A DNA stretch of 64,000 nt from an uncultured Pirellula sp. (GTDB lineage: Bacteria; Planctomycetota; Planctomycetia; Pirellulales; Pirellulaceae). The stretch covers positions 1 to 64,000 of the forward strand of contig CAIOHR010000221.1 of assembly GCA_903858115.1 (NCBI GenBank). The letters run 5' to 3'. The translations under genes were made by a program, and so were the position numbers. Below are positions 26,048 through 34,937 of the stretch, piece after piece. The notes under the pieces are model-generated. The model was not told where the DNA came from and ran no database searches. It was given only the letters and a program-made list of their open reading frames with translations. The stretch's first letter is position 1. Each line of letters begins with the position of its first letter.

Positions 26048-28804
26048 CTAAATAGAAAGAGAATGGGATTGTGTTGACTCGGGATCCAACTGATCGATAA
26101 TGGCTGGCAAGTTCACGAAATCGGTTACGCAATCCTCAATGATGGCCGAGCCGAGGAGCCCTGCTCGATGACTCCGTTTGTGAATTGCGATCGAAGTTTC
26201 TACGATGTCGACTATACGATTGACGACCAGTCCATAACTTTGCGAATCTTGGTTGTATACGATTACATTCAGCAATCCATCTTCAGGAGGTGTGTCGTCG
26301 CAGATGCCTAGCATATCGGCCAATCGAATCATTGGCAGAATCTCCCCTCGATACTGTACCACCTCCTTGTTCTCGGAATACTCGATCGAAGCGGCCGGTA
26401 TCTTTTCAAGTCTTGCCACTTCGGAGATCGGAATGGCAAGCCGGCGGTCAGTGCCTGTCGCGATCAACAGCAGATTCTGGCTTTCTCCCCCTGATTCTTT
26501 CGAGTACCCATAGGAGTCTTGGACAGAACGACTGCGATCTTTCATAATCAAGTTCGCGTTATGTGCGATACCTAGGACGTCCAATATTAGCGCAACCTTG
26601 CCATCCCCCATAATCGTTGCACCAGAGTAAACGGCAACGTTCTTTAGCTGACTACTAAGCGGCTTCACAACAATCTCCTCGGTATCGTTGATCCGATCGA
26701 CAACAAGTCCGAACTGTCGATCATCCGCACGCAATACCACAATGTTGACGACATCCTTGGGTTCCTCCGTTAACTCTTTGGTACTAAGTACCTTTTTCAA
26801 ATGGATGAGCGGCAGCAAACGACCTCGCAGACGATATACAGGCGCACCTCGAATCCACTCGATGTTCTCGGCCGCCTTCTCCCCTTCAAGTCGAACGAGT
26901 TCTAATAGATTCACCTGTGGTATGGCAAAACGATCTCCACCGTTGGTAACAATCAATGCTGGGATGATTGCGAGTGTCAGTGGAATCTTGATCTTGATCG
27001 TGGTACCAATACCACTAAACGTTTGAAGATCAACGGTCCCGCCAATCTTTTCAATGTTCGTTTTGACAACGTCCATGCCAACCCCACGACCGGACACGTT
27101 GGAGACCGTTTCAGCGGTTGAAAAGCCTGGTAAGAAAATCAACTGAGCAATTTCTCGCTCCGACAATCGATTTGCAGTGTCCAGGCTAATTAGGTTCTTC
27201 TCCAGAGCCTTCTCCTTGATGCGAATCAAGTTCAAGCCTGCGCCATCGTCCGAGATCTCGATATTCACTTGACCGCCTTCGTGAAACGCACGAAGAGTGA
27301 GGCAACCTTCCGCAGGCTTTCCCTTGGCCGCTCTCAGACTTGGTTTCTCTATTCCGTGGTCCACTGTATTGCGGACCAAGTGTGTGAGTGGATCCTTGAT
27401 CGATTCGATGATGGTTTTGTCGAGCTCTGTCTCTTTCCCCTCCATTTCAATCCGAACCTCTTTCCCACAAACAGCAGCCAGGTCGCGCACCATGCGAGGG
27501 AATTTGGACCAGACATTTCCGATCTGTTGCATCCGAGTCTTCATCACACCTTCTTGAAGTTCGGTAGTGATCAAGTTGATGCGTTGCGAAGTACTGAGTA
27601 GATCGCTGTTCCCCAATAGATTCGAGAGCTGAATGATCTGATTGCGAGCCAACACCAACTCGCCTACTCGCGTCATGAGTTTATCTAGCAGTGCGACGTC
27701 GACTCGAATCGTGCTGTCGATAGATAGATTGTTCTGGCAATCTCCCTTGGTAACTGAGGTGACTGCAAGCGGACTACTGCCGTCCGTTTGCTCGGACGGA
27801 ACCAGTGTGCTGGACGTAGGTTCGACTTGTGTATTGTTCCGGGATAATGGTGATCCCGCGAGAGATGACGCCAATACTGGCTTTGTCGTTAACGGTTCAG
27901 TTGTTTGTTTCAATAGGAGTCTATCAAGGAGTTGCGCCATGCGCCCAACTTGCGATTCACAGGAAGTGTTGCCTTCTGTTCCTGTTGCTTCGACAGTTGC
28001 CAAGTACTTCTTCAATATATCGACCATTGAAAGCAATTCGGTGCAAATCGTTGAGTCAAACCCAAGTTGGTTGTTTCTGATCGCCCCCAAAATATTCTCA
28101 CCGGCATGCGTCAGTTTCTCGATCTGTCGAAAAGCAAGAAACCCGGCAGTTCCTTTGATGGTATGGACGCTTCGGAATACGTTGTTAACGATTGAAGGAC
28201 TATCTGGCTCTTTCTCGAGCAGTACCATGTCGCTTTCGATCTGCGACAAGCTATCGTGGGATTCGATCAGGAAGTCGCGGATAGCTTCTCGCATCGTTTC
28301 CGACGCTATGTCTCCCGAGGCGAGGGCTTCTTCTATTCCCGAGATATGCATTGCGGTTTCAGCATGGCATCCGAGCGAACTTTCGGCCGACGAGTCGCTA
28401 GAATCGCTTGAAGAATCAGAACTTTGCATGAGTTGCTCGAGTGCTCTTACATTCTCCGAAACGTCTTGTTCGTTCGAAACGTGGATGACGTCCACCAATG
28501 TTTTCAGACGGTCTGTCGCCTTAAGTAAAGTATTGATGACTTCCTTCGTGGGGCGAATGGTCTCATTTCGGAGTCGATCGAGAACTTCTTCTCCACGATG
28601 AGCTAACGTCTCAAGTGTTTTGAACCCTAGAAAGCCAGCCGCTCCTTTCAGTGAATGGATCGCGCGGAAAACTTTATTCACGAGAGGAAGGTCAATGGAA
28701 CCCTCGGTCTCCTCAAGACTGAGAAGCTGGCTTTCAACGTCAGCCAGATGTTCTTGTGACTCTATGACAAAGTCTTGGATCAGTTCTGGGTCATCGAACA
28801 TCAT
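26048..28804 (-). CDS. cheA: CheA histidine kinase with two HPt domains
   Basis: About 918 residues. Domain order: HPt1 with His50 in VFRAIHSLKGAAGF; Ser/Asp-rich linker (SSDSSSDSSDSS); HPt2 with His214 in VFRSVHTIKGTAGF; dimerisation helices (VALLDKLMTRVGELVLARNQ); HATPase (LVRNTVDHGI, SDDGAGLN, GRGVGMD); then two CheW-like domains. There is no C-terminal receiver, in contrast to the cluster 1 CheA. Both HPt histidines are intact, so it may phosphorylate two kinds of partner. The start is taken at the ATG pair 28801-28804, because the cluster 1 protein also begins M-F-x-D-x-E-L; a TTG five codons upstream (28819) is possible. First gene of the cluster 2 operon. Confidence 0.95.
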   Translation of the reverse strand: MMFDDPELIQDFVIESQEHLADVESQLLSLEETEGSIDLPLVNKVFRAIHSLKGAAGFLGFKTLETLAHRGEEVLDRLRNETIRPTKEVINTLLKATDRLKTLVDVIHVSNEQDVSENVRALEQLMQSSDSSSDSSDSSAESSLGCHAETAMHISGIEEALASGDIASETMREAIRDFLIESHDSLSQIESDMVLLEKEPDSPSIVNNVFRSVHTIKGTAGFLAFRQIEKLTHAGENILGAIRNNQLGFDSTICTELLSMVDILKKYLATVEATGTEGNTSCESQVGRMAQLLDRLLLKQTTEPLTTKPVLASSLAGSPLSRNNTQVEPTSSTLVPSEQTDGSSPLAVTSVTKGDCQNNLSIDSTIRVDVALLDKLMTRVGELVLARNQIIQLSNLLGNSDLLSTSQRINLITTELQEGVMKTRMQQIGNVWSKFPRMVRDLAAVCGKEVRIEMEGKETELDKTIIESIKDPLTHLVRNTVDHGIEKPSLRAAKGKPAEGCLTLRAFHEGGQVNIEISDDGAGLNLIRIKEKALEKNLISLDTANRLSEREIAQLIFLPGFSTAETVSNVSGRGVGMDVVKTNIEKIGGTVDLQTFSGIGTTIKIKIPLTLAIIPALIVTNGGDRFAIPQVNLLELVRLEGEKAAENIEWIRGAPVYRLRGRLLPLIHLKKVLSTKELTEEPKDVVNIVVLRADDRQFGLVVDRINDTEEIVVKPLSSQLKNVAVYSGATIMGDGKVALILDVLGIAHNANLIMKDRSRSVQDSYGYSKESGGESQNLLLIATGTDRRLAIPISEVARLEKIPAASIEYSENKEVVQYRGEILPMIRLADMLGICDDTPPEDGLLNVIVYNQDSQSYGLVVNRIVDIVETSIAIHKRSHRAGLLGSAIIEDCVTDFVNLPAIIDQLDPESTQSHSLSI

Positions 28805-29344
28805 GAGAGAATCTTGCAAGGACCGATTGGATGGAGTGAAATAGTGAAGAACTATGGATTACGAAAGATGGCCATGCAAGAAAGTCATTAATGAATCGAA
28901 TGCGAAACGATCAATCGATCTACGGCATCAACTTGTACATATCTGAAGACTTCTTTGGTCGATTCCTGATGGGCCAATCTGTGCAAATCGTTCAACTAGT
29001 AATTTGATTGTGGGCTCGTGAAGGTCTTCGTGGATTCGCACGATATCTGTCAATGCGCTATAATTTGTTTGGTCGAGCGTCGATCGTGCGCAGCAGCCCC
29101 CACTACAACAAGCCTCACTGACTGGGGCGAGCACAACGAATAGCGGTTAGAAGTCGTTTTCTCGAAGGAACGTTAAGTACCAATTTGACGATTTCTGGCT
29201 GTGCAAAATGTGCAAAACACTCGATGAGGGATCATTCTCTTCAGATTTCGATTCGTTTCTTTCGACCGACATCAAATGATTGCATACGTCAATACCAAGA
29301 ATGACTATTTGCTGAGAGTCAACAATTTCAGCGAGAAGTAAACT
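28805..29344. other. Divergent intergenic region between cheA2 and the B12-type regulator
   Basis: 540 bp with no convincing gene (a 68-codon minus-strand ORF at 28928-29134 has no family features or good start). It should hold the promoters of cluster 2 and of the divergent regulator. A TTGTACA palindromic core lies near 28932, and a tandem repeat is listed separately. Confidence 0.5.
29200..29217. promoter_or_regulatory. Tandem 9-bp direct repeat, possible operator
   Basis: TGTGCAAAA occurs twice back to back (29200-29208, 29209-29217), 127 bases before the regulator ATG and downstream of TTGACG (29185-29190), which could be a -35 box. CarH-type B12 repressors bind direct repeats, so this is a candidate operator. 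The link is inference. Confidence 0.35.
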
Positions 29345-30181
29345 ATGACGAAAAACGAATTTGAACGCTGGATGTCTTCCAAGGAAGCAGCAACTCGGAT
29401 GGGGATCAGTCCATCCACTTTCAAGCGTTTATGCGATGCAAACGATATCCCTGTCATTCGAACACCGGGTGGGCACCGACGAATTGACTGTTCTCAGTTT
29501 GAAGTAGTCTCGCGGCTAATGCAGCGAAAAGGACATGGAGCAGAAAGCTCTATCATCACGACGGAGGAGGTCTTCGCGTTGTTGCTAGTAGCAGATCATC
29601 TTCAGTTGATCGAACGATTCTATCGCGCTGCACCTACGATTCAGCGCCAGATCGAACTGATTGAAGATGTGTTCGTTCCCGCTTTGTGGCGAGTCGGAGA
29701 CCAATGGCAGCGGAACACGATTTCTGTCTCTCAAGAGAAGATTTGCACGAGCACAGCAGCGATGGTCCTCGATGGACTGACTGCTCGTTTCTCGACATCG
29801 GCCAAGAGAGAACGGACATTTGTTGGCGCATCGTTTGTCTCCAGTCACGACACTTTGGCCTCGAAGATCGTGGCTTTAGGTCTCATGTCGATCAATGTTC
29901 GGCCCATCTTCCTTGGGTGCGGTATCGCTCCAGAGTACATTGCTGAATGTGCTGCATTGTCGAACGCAGAAGCAGTTTGGATATCACACACGCATGTTTT
30001 GGATCTCGAACAAGTCGTTCGTGATCACAATACATTGCGAAAACTACTCCCCGCGGGAGTCCGAGTGATCATTGGAGGAGGTGGGCTGTCACCTTCCGCT
30101 CGTCGATTGATTGACGATTGCACCTATTATGAATCGATACTTGTTTGGTTAGAGCGAGAGAATAGCTTGCGTGTATCGTAA
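29345..30181 (+). CDS. MerR-like HTH plus cobalamin-binding domain transcription regulator
   Basis: A 278-residue protein with a winged-helix helix-turn-helix (about 10-50: WMSSKEAATRMGISPSTFKR, then TPGGHRRID), a helical B12-binding-2-like bundle (about 75-155), and a Rossmann-type B12-binding domain (about 158-275: FVSSHDTLASKIVALGL, FLGCGIAPEYI, VIIGGGGLS). The layout is that of CarH/LitR, which use adenosylcobalamin as a light sensor. The helical-bundle motif W-x9-E-H of CarH reads W-x9-E-K here, while the lower-axial His (SSHDTLAS) is kept, so light response is uncertain. It is divergent from chemosensory cluster 2 and may control it. Start ATG follows GAGAAGTAAACT. Confidence 0.85.
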   Translation: MTKNEFERWMSSKEAATRMGISPSTFKRLCDANDIPVIRTPGGHRRIDCSQFEVVSRLMQRKGHGAESSIITTEEVFALLLVADHLQLIERFYRAAPTIQRQIELIEDVFVPALWRVGDQWQRNTISVSQEKICTSTAAMVLDGLTARFSTSAKRERTFVGASFVSSHDTLASKIVALGLMSINVRPIFLGCGIAPEYIAECAALSNAEAVWISHTHVLDLEQVVRDHNTLRKLLPAGVRVIIGGGGLSPSARRLIDDCTYYESILVWLERENSLRVS

Positions 30182-30209
30182 TGGTATCGCTGTTGAACAA
30201 AACATTCTC

Positions 30210-30809
30210 CTAACTTTCGAACACACCGTTCCTCAGAAAGTGAATCATGAGCTGAGCCGCCTTTCGAGAGACCAGAAGAGAATTGTGTGTTGCAAAGAGA
30301 GTCTGATGGCAGGTCTCGGTTGCAAAGTGGGTGTTGGCCAGTGGAACCAGAAAATCGTACTTAGCCGCCAACACCCCTATTTCGAAATCGTTTGTCGATT
30401 CGATTCGATTTACATAACTCCCTGGTTGATCTGAGAGTTCGCGTGCTGGTGCAATCCATTGGCCGGAAAGTTTGGAGATGATTCGAGCGACCGGTGAACC
30501 TGCGTTTGGGGGTGCCAAAAGAACGATTCGACCAACTCGCGATGGATCGATGCGATTTAACGCGGCTCGTACCACGATCGATCCCATGCTGTGTGCCACA
30601 ATATGCACTTTCGACTCGTTTGCCAACTTTGTTGACAGATACGCGGCGAAACGGTCCGCGTGCGATTCAATGGAGCGAAAGAAGGTGATGTAAGTCCACG
30701 TCTCTGCACGAAATCCGTCGCACCAAAGTCGGTACGCAATAGGCCACAAAACACTTCGATGCGAAGCGACGCCGTGGACAAGTACCACCTTCCCTGAGTT
30801 TTGTTCCAT
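30210..30809 (-). CDS. Alpha/beta-hydrolase, lipase-like
   Basis: About 199 residues with an alpha/beta-hydrolase fold. The oxyanion strand VVLVHGVASHRSVLWPIAYR (about 8-27) and nucleophile elbow VHIVAHSMGSIVV match class I lipase/PGAP1-like and LipA-type esterases. The acid and His are probably in YDFLVPLANTHF and ATHNSLLVSR. The frame opens at 30878, but the ATG at 30809 puts the first beta-strand near the N-terminus as usual and avoids running into the divergent S46 peptidase gene. No signal peptide is seen. It is convergent with the regulator gene. Confidence 0.82.
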   Translation of the reverse strand: MEQNSGKVVLVHGVASHRSVLWPIAYRLWCDGFRAETWTYITFFRSIESHADRFAAYLSTKLANESKVHIVAHSMGSIVVRAALNRIDPSRVGRIVLLAPPNAGSPVARIISKLSGQWIAPARELSDQPGSYVNRIESTNDFEIGVLAAKYDFLVPLANTHFATETCHQTLFATHNSLLVSRKAAQLMIHFLRNGVFES

Positions 30810-30881
30810 GCTTGGGATTCTTGTGTAGAATAAGGCTCCTATCGTTTGATGTGTCCTGCTTTTACCGACTTTTGCCAATCT

Positions 30882-33047
30882 ATGATGAATCGATATTTAC
30901 GATGGATTCCTGCGTCCTTGTGCATCGCAGTTTGCTCGCACGCATTCTCCGATGAAGGTATGTATCCCGTCAGCGAATTACCTCGACTGAAGCTGGAAAC
31001 GAAAGGACTGAAGATTGCTTCCGCAGAACTCTTCAATGCAGACAAGGTAAGTGTCGTTGATGGAATTTGCAAGGTGAACGGTTGCACTGGTTCCTTTGTG
31101 TCAGCCGACGGACTGATCATTACCAACCATCATTGTGCGTTCGATGCAATTCAAAAGGGAAGTTCGTCCGCGAACGATATCCTACAGGACGGGTTTATTG
31201 CCAAGACACGAGCCGACGAGATTCGGGCTGTCGGTTATACCGTGCGAATCACAGAGTCCTATTCGGACGTTTCGAATGAAGTTCTCCAGGTAGCGAGCGA
31301 TACCATGCCATTCCTCGATAGAACGAAGGCAATCGATAAACGCAGAAAAGAACTTGAAAAGGAAGCCGAACAAAAGTACGCAGGCTTGCGCGCAGAAGTC
31401 GCTGAGATGTTTCCCGGCAAGACCTATGTCTTGTTTCTGTACACTTATCTAAAGGACGTTCGGCTCGTTTTTGCTCCCCCTATTTCGATCGGTGCCTTTG
31501 GTGGCGAAACAGACAACTGGGAATGGCCCAGACATACCGGTGACTTTTCCTTCATGCGTGCCTACACCGCACCAAACGGATCGGCGGCGGAGTACTCACC
31601 CGAGAACGTCCCATTCAAACCAAAGCGACCGATCCGCGTGAATGCCAAAGGTGTCAACGAAGAAGACTTCGTTTTCATCCTTGGCTACCCTGGTCGTACT
31701 GTTCGTCAAAAGACCGCGAGCTTCTTTCGCTATGAACAGAACATTCGCTTGCCCATCGTCGCAGAACTCTATGCATGGCAGATTGCCGAGATGGAGAAAG
31801 CGGGCGTTGCAGATCGGGCGGTTGCAATCAAACATTCGTCGCGTTCCAAATCCCTTGCAAATGTTGAGAAACGCTCTCGCGGTCAAGTCCTGGGGCTTAA
31901 AAGAACCGATCTTGTTTCCAAGCGTGTCGATGAAGAGAGCAAGCTGAAAGCGTTTGTGAATTCCAAAGTGGAGCTCAAGGCAAGGTACAGTAATCTTTTT
32001 CGCGAGATCGATTCTGTCTACGAAGAGATGTCTGTGAACGGCCCGGTGGAGCTACATTTCAAAGAGCTGCGTTCCGCGTGCAGGACCTTATCCTTTGCAT
32101 TCACATTGATCGATGCTGCCGTCGAACGTCAGAAAGAGGACCTCGATCGCGAAACGCCCTACATGGAACGCAATTTTAGCCTGACGATGCAGCAATTGAA
32201 GCTGGATGTCGGAGATTTGGACCGCAATACGGACGTAGTGATGATGAGCGGGATGATTGAGCGCCTTCAAACGCTTAACGCGAACAAAGCAATTCCAGAA
32301 TTGAAAGTAATCGTAGGAGACGCATTCGAAGATCGCAAATCTGCGAAAACCGCTTTGCAACAGGCAATCATGAACACCAAACTCGGAGATGTTGCATTCA
32401 TTGAGGAGTGCTCGAAAAAGACACCTGCAGAATTAGAGCAAGTGCAAGATGGTGTATTGCAGGTCATGATGAAGTTGTATCCCGCGTATCGCAAATTGCG
32501 TGACCTCGACAAAGAGCGAGACGGAAAGCTTAATCAACTTTATGGTTCGCTGGTGGAAGTCAAACAAGCGTACGAGCCAACAACCTTTGTGCCCGATGCT
32601 AATGCAACACTTCGCATCACGTATGGTAGAGTGCGCGGGTATTCTCCCGCTGATGCCGTGCAACGAACACCGATTTCAACGTTGGATGGTGTATTGGAAA
32701 AGACGACCGGCGCTGAACCCTATATTTCACCGAAGAAGTTGCTAGACACCGCGGCTGCCAAGGATTTTGGACCGTTTGTTCATCCCAAGCTTGGTAAAGT
32801 GCCAGTGGCGATTTTATACGACACCGATACAACCGGCGGGAACTCGGGAAGTCCAGTACTGAACGCGAATGCTGAGTTGGTAGCTGTCAATTTTGACCGA
32901 ACCTTTGAAGCGACGATCAATGACTTTGCATGGAATTCCAGCTACAGTCGTTCGATAGGTGTTGATATTCGTTACGTACTCTGGGTCACCGGTCGGGTAT
33001 ACGGAGCCAATCATCTGTTGGAAGAGATGGGCGTATCTTCGAGATAG
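30882..33047 (+). CDS. S46 family dipeptidyl-peptidase (DPP7/DPP11-like)
   Basis: A 721-residue secreted serine peptidase with a signal peptide (about 1-23). Catalytic His84 lies in ITNHHCAF and Ser655 in GGNSGSPVLN. S46 enzymes release dipeptides from the N-terminus of oligopeptides. The P1-specificity position, 18 residues after the Ser, is Arg673 (VNFDRTFE); in the family Gly here gives hydrophobic preference (DPP7) and Arg gives Asp/Glu preference (DPP11), so acidic P1 specificity is predicted. The start is the ATG at 30882, since with it the catalytic residues fall at the numbering of P. gingivalis enzymes; the frame opens 12 codons earlier. Confidence 0.93.
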   Translation: MMNRYLRWIPASLCIAVCSHAFSDEGMYPVSELPRLKLETKGLKIASAELFNADKVSVVDGICKVNGCTGSFVSADGLIITNHHCAFDAIQKGSSSANDILQDGFIAKTRADEIRAVGYTVRITESYSDVSNEVLQVASDTMPFLDRTKAIDKRRKELEKEAEQKYAGLRAEVAEMFPGKTYVLFLYTYLKDVRLVFAPPISIGAFGGETDNWEWPRHTGDFSFMRAYTAPNGSAAEYSPENVPFKPKRPIRVNAKGVNEEDFVFILGYPGRTVRQKTASFFRYEQNIRLPIVAELYAWQIAEMEKAGVADRAVAIKHSSRSKSLANVEKRSRGQVLGLKRTDLVSKRVDEESKLKAFVNSKVELKARYSNLFREIDSVYEEMSVNGPVELHFKELRSACRTLSFAFTLIDAAVERQKEDLDRETPYMERNFSLTMQQLKLDVGDLDRNTDVVMMSGMIERLQTLNANKAIPELKVIVGDAFEDRKSAKTALQQAIMNTKLGDVAFIEECSKKTPAELEQVQDGVLQVMMKLYPAYRKLRDLDKERDGKLNQLYGSLVEVKQAYEPTTFVPDANATLRITYGRVRGYSPADAVQRTPISTLDGVLEKTTGAEPYISPKKLLDTAAAKDFGPFVHPKLGKVPVAILYDTDTTGGNSGSPVLNANAELVAVNFDRTFEATINDFAWNSSYSRSIGVDIRYVLWVTGRVYGANHLLEEMGVSSR

Positions 33048-33116
33048 GCTTGTTTGGGTGGAACAAGCGGCTATCCTGGCAGCTTCAATTGAAAACACTT
33101 ATTTGTGGATGGTTGG

Positions 33117-33755
33117 ATGGCTATCGTTTGGACCGAAGAAAACGCTTCTCAAGAACGCATGAACACTTGCACGCATGGTTTCGGCTTTGCGGTTAGTGTT
33201 CCTGCTGGAATGGCTTTGGTTGCGGCCGGTTGGCAGAAATCCACACTCATCTTCGCGGCTTGCCTCATTTATGCGTTGAGTTTGTCGCTAATGTATTTGT
33301 TTTCCACCCTTTCGCACTGGGTAAAGGAGCCATTGTTTCGGCATCGGGTGCGATCGCTAGACCAAGGGTTCGTCTACACACTGATCGCGGGTACGTTCAC
33401 ACCTTTCATTTGTGCATTTTTGAATGGTTGGTTGTGCTGTGGAATGTTAGCCTTCGTTTGGGGAGCGGCTGGTGCTGGGTTCTACTCGAAAGTTTTTTCC
33501 AAGCATCGCATCAACAACATGACGAGCCTGACTTATTTGCTGCTGGGTTGGGTGCCATCGATGGTTTTGTTCGGGTACGTGCCGACAGGTTGTTTTGCGA
33601 TGATGGCGGCGGGCGGGGTGATTTATTCCCTGGGGGTTTGGTTTCTTCAAAATGATCATCTTTCAGAATATCATCACGCGATTTGGCATGTGGCCGTCAT
33701 CGTTGCGAGTGGCTGGCACTACGCGGCAATTTGGATTTATGCGGTTTCATTGTAA
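33117..33755 (+). CDS. Hemolysin III / AdipoR-type membrane protein
   Basis: About 212 residues with seven hydrophobic segments. The PAQR/HlyIII metal motifs are present: S-x-x-x-H in FSTLSHW, a central RSLDQGFVYTLIAGTFTPF, and H-x3-H in YHHAIWHVAV near the C-terminus. Bacterial members are inner-membrane proteins often called YqfA/HlyIII, with suspected Zn-dependent ceramidase-like hydrolase activity. The opening ENASQERMNTCTHGFG resembles the E...N..THG start of the family. The ATG at 33117 with GGATGGTTGG before it is preferred over GTG at 33105. It follows the S46 gene by 69 bp. Confidence 0.87.
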   Translation: MAIVWTEENASQERMNTCTHGFGFAVSVPAGMALVAAGWQKSTLIFAACLIYALSLSLMYLFSTLSHWVKEPLFRHRVRSLDQGFVYTLIAGTFTPFICAFLNGWLCCGMLAFVWGAAGAGFYSKVFSKHRINNMTSLTYLLLGWVPSMVLFGYVPTGCFAMMAAGGVIYSLGVWFLQNDHLSEYHHAIWHVAVIVASGWHYAAIWIYAVSL

Positions 33756-33810
33756 CGCAAAAAAACGATACGCCTGCGGGCTTATCGATGTTGGCGTAGG
33801 GTAGAGTTAT

Positions 33811-33871
33811 CATCCCAACCCGAAGCGTACGCGAGGTACGCAGAATCCGTCGCGCACTCTTCGGGTTGGAA
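33811..33871. repeat. Palindromic CCCGAAGCGT repeat element
   Basis: CATCCCAACCCGAAGCGTAC starts the unit and CTTCGGGTTGGAAG ends it in inverted orientation, so CAACCCGAAG and CTTCGGGTTGG can pair as a hairpin across about 55 bp. The internal text is GCGAGGTACGCAGAATCC. It lies downstream of the HlyIII gene. Confidence 0.7.
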
Positions 33872-33986
33872 GTATTCAACGAGCAGTCACTTGGACGAAG
33901 CTACAATACGTCGCTATGCGAGTTGTGATTGTGTTGCGAGTGGTGATGGATAGGTACACATTGCTATTGGAGTGAGAGGACTAAGT

Positions 33987-34757
33987 TTGAATCGACATTC
34001 GTTACGCTTATCGTTCTCAAGTGGCCCATGGAAACTGGCTGGGATCTTGGAACAACCCATCGTTGCAGCGAAGGGAAGTATTCTCTTTTCTCATTGCTTT
34101 ACTTGCAACAAAGACTTGAAAGCCATCGTGCGAATTGGTCGAGCCTTGGCGGAGTTGGGTTGGATCGTCTTGCGATACGACTATCGTGGTCTGGGGAACA
34201 GCGAAGGAGTCTTTTCTCAATCGAACTTCACGACAAACTGCGAGGACCTGCAATCAGCTGCTGCCTACCTGCAGAGCACAGTCGGTGGACCTCATTTTCT
34301 GCTTGGACATAGCTTTGGAGGTGCCGCGAGTCTCGCCAACGCGATGCGAATCGAGTCCGTCCGCGGAGTCATGACATTAGCTGCTCCGAGTGATACGCAT
34401 CACCTGGCCAGTTTACTCGATCGCATGGATCCAAAAATCTCCAGTGAAAGCAAAGGGTCCGTGACGATCGGTGGATTTCGATATGACATAGAGCAACAAA
34501 TGCTACAAGATTTTCGAAGTCACGATTTATCGACAAGCCTGCAAGCTCTCGACAAACCCGTTTTGGTATTTCATTCACCCTCCGACGAGACGGTATCGTA
34601 CGAACATGCGATTCGCATTTGTGGATTTGGAAACGAGAACGAAAAGAGAAAACCGCGATCGTTGATCACTCTTCCTGGGAGCAATCACTTGTTGACAGAC
34701 GAAGCGCATTGCCAGTGGGTGGCACAATTGATGGATGCTTGGTGCAAAGGAATCTAA
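33987..34757 (+). CDS. Alpha/beta-hydrolase (OsmC-associated YhfR/dienelactone-hydrolase-like)
   Basis: About 256 residues, alpha/beta-hydrolase fold. It shows an N-terminal strand (GILEQPIVAAKGSILFSHCF), D-Y-R-G-L-G-NSEG (VLRYDYRGLGNSEG), nucleophile elbow FLLGHSFGGAAS, acid region VLVFHSPSDETV and terminal GSNHLLTD. This set is typical of small cytoplasmic esterases or peptidase-like hydrolases that are often fused to OsmC domains; no OsmC part is present here. The substrate is unknown. No ATG is available near the family start; TTG at 33987 has AGAGGA six bases upstream and is preferred over GTG at 33972. There is no partner in operon. Confidence 0.78.
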   Translation: MNRHSLRLSFSSGPWKLAGILEQPIVAAKGSILFSHCFTCNKDLKAIVRIGRALAELGWIVLRYDYRGLGNSEGVFSQSNFTTNCEDLQSAAAYLQSTVGGPHFLLGHSFGGAASLANAMRIESVRGVMTLAAPSDTHHLASLLDRMDPKISSESKGSVTIGGFRYDIEQQMLQDFRSHDLSTSLQALDKPVLVFHSPSDETVSYEHAIRICGFGNENEKRKPRSLITLPGSNHLLTDEAHCQWVAQLMDAWCKGI

Positions 34758-34937
34758 GATTGTTTAGTTTGTTCTGGAGTGGTATCCAATACGATGGTAT
34801 GCTTCATCCGGAGCAGTTCGATTTCCTCCGCGGAAAAATGCCCTTGCGATAACTGAATAGTGCGACGCGGAGGCAAGGGGCTATTCAGGATCCCATTGAC
34901 TGTCACAGCAGTATTCGATAGATCGATCGAGTAGACA

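Noticed and set aside
28928..29134. 68-codon minus-strand ORF in the gap between cheA2 and the regulator
   Set aside because: No family features, poor start context and a Cys-rich chance composition; it lies in what should be promoter DNA.
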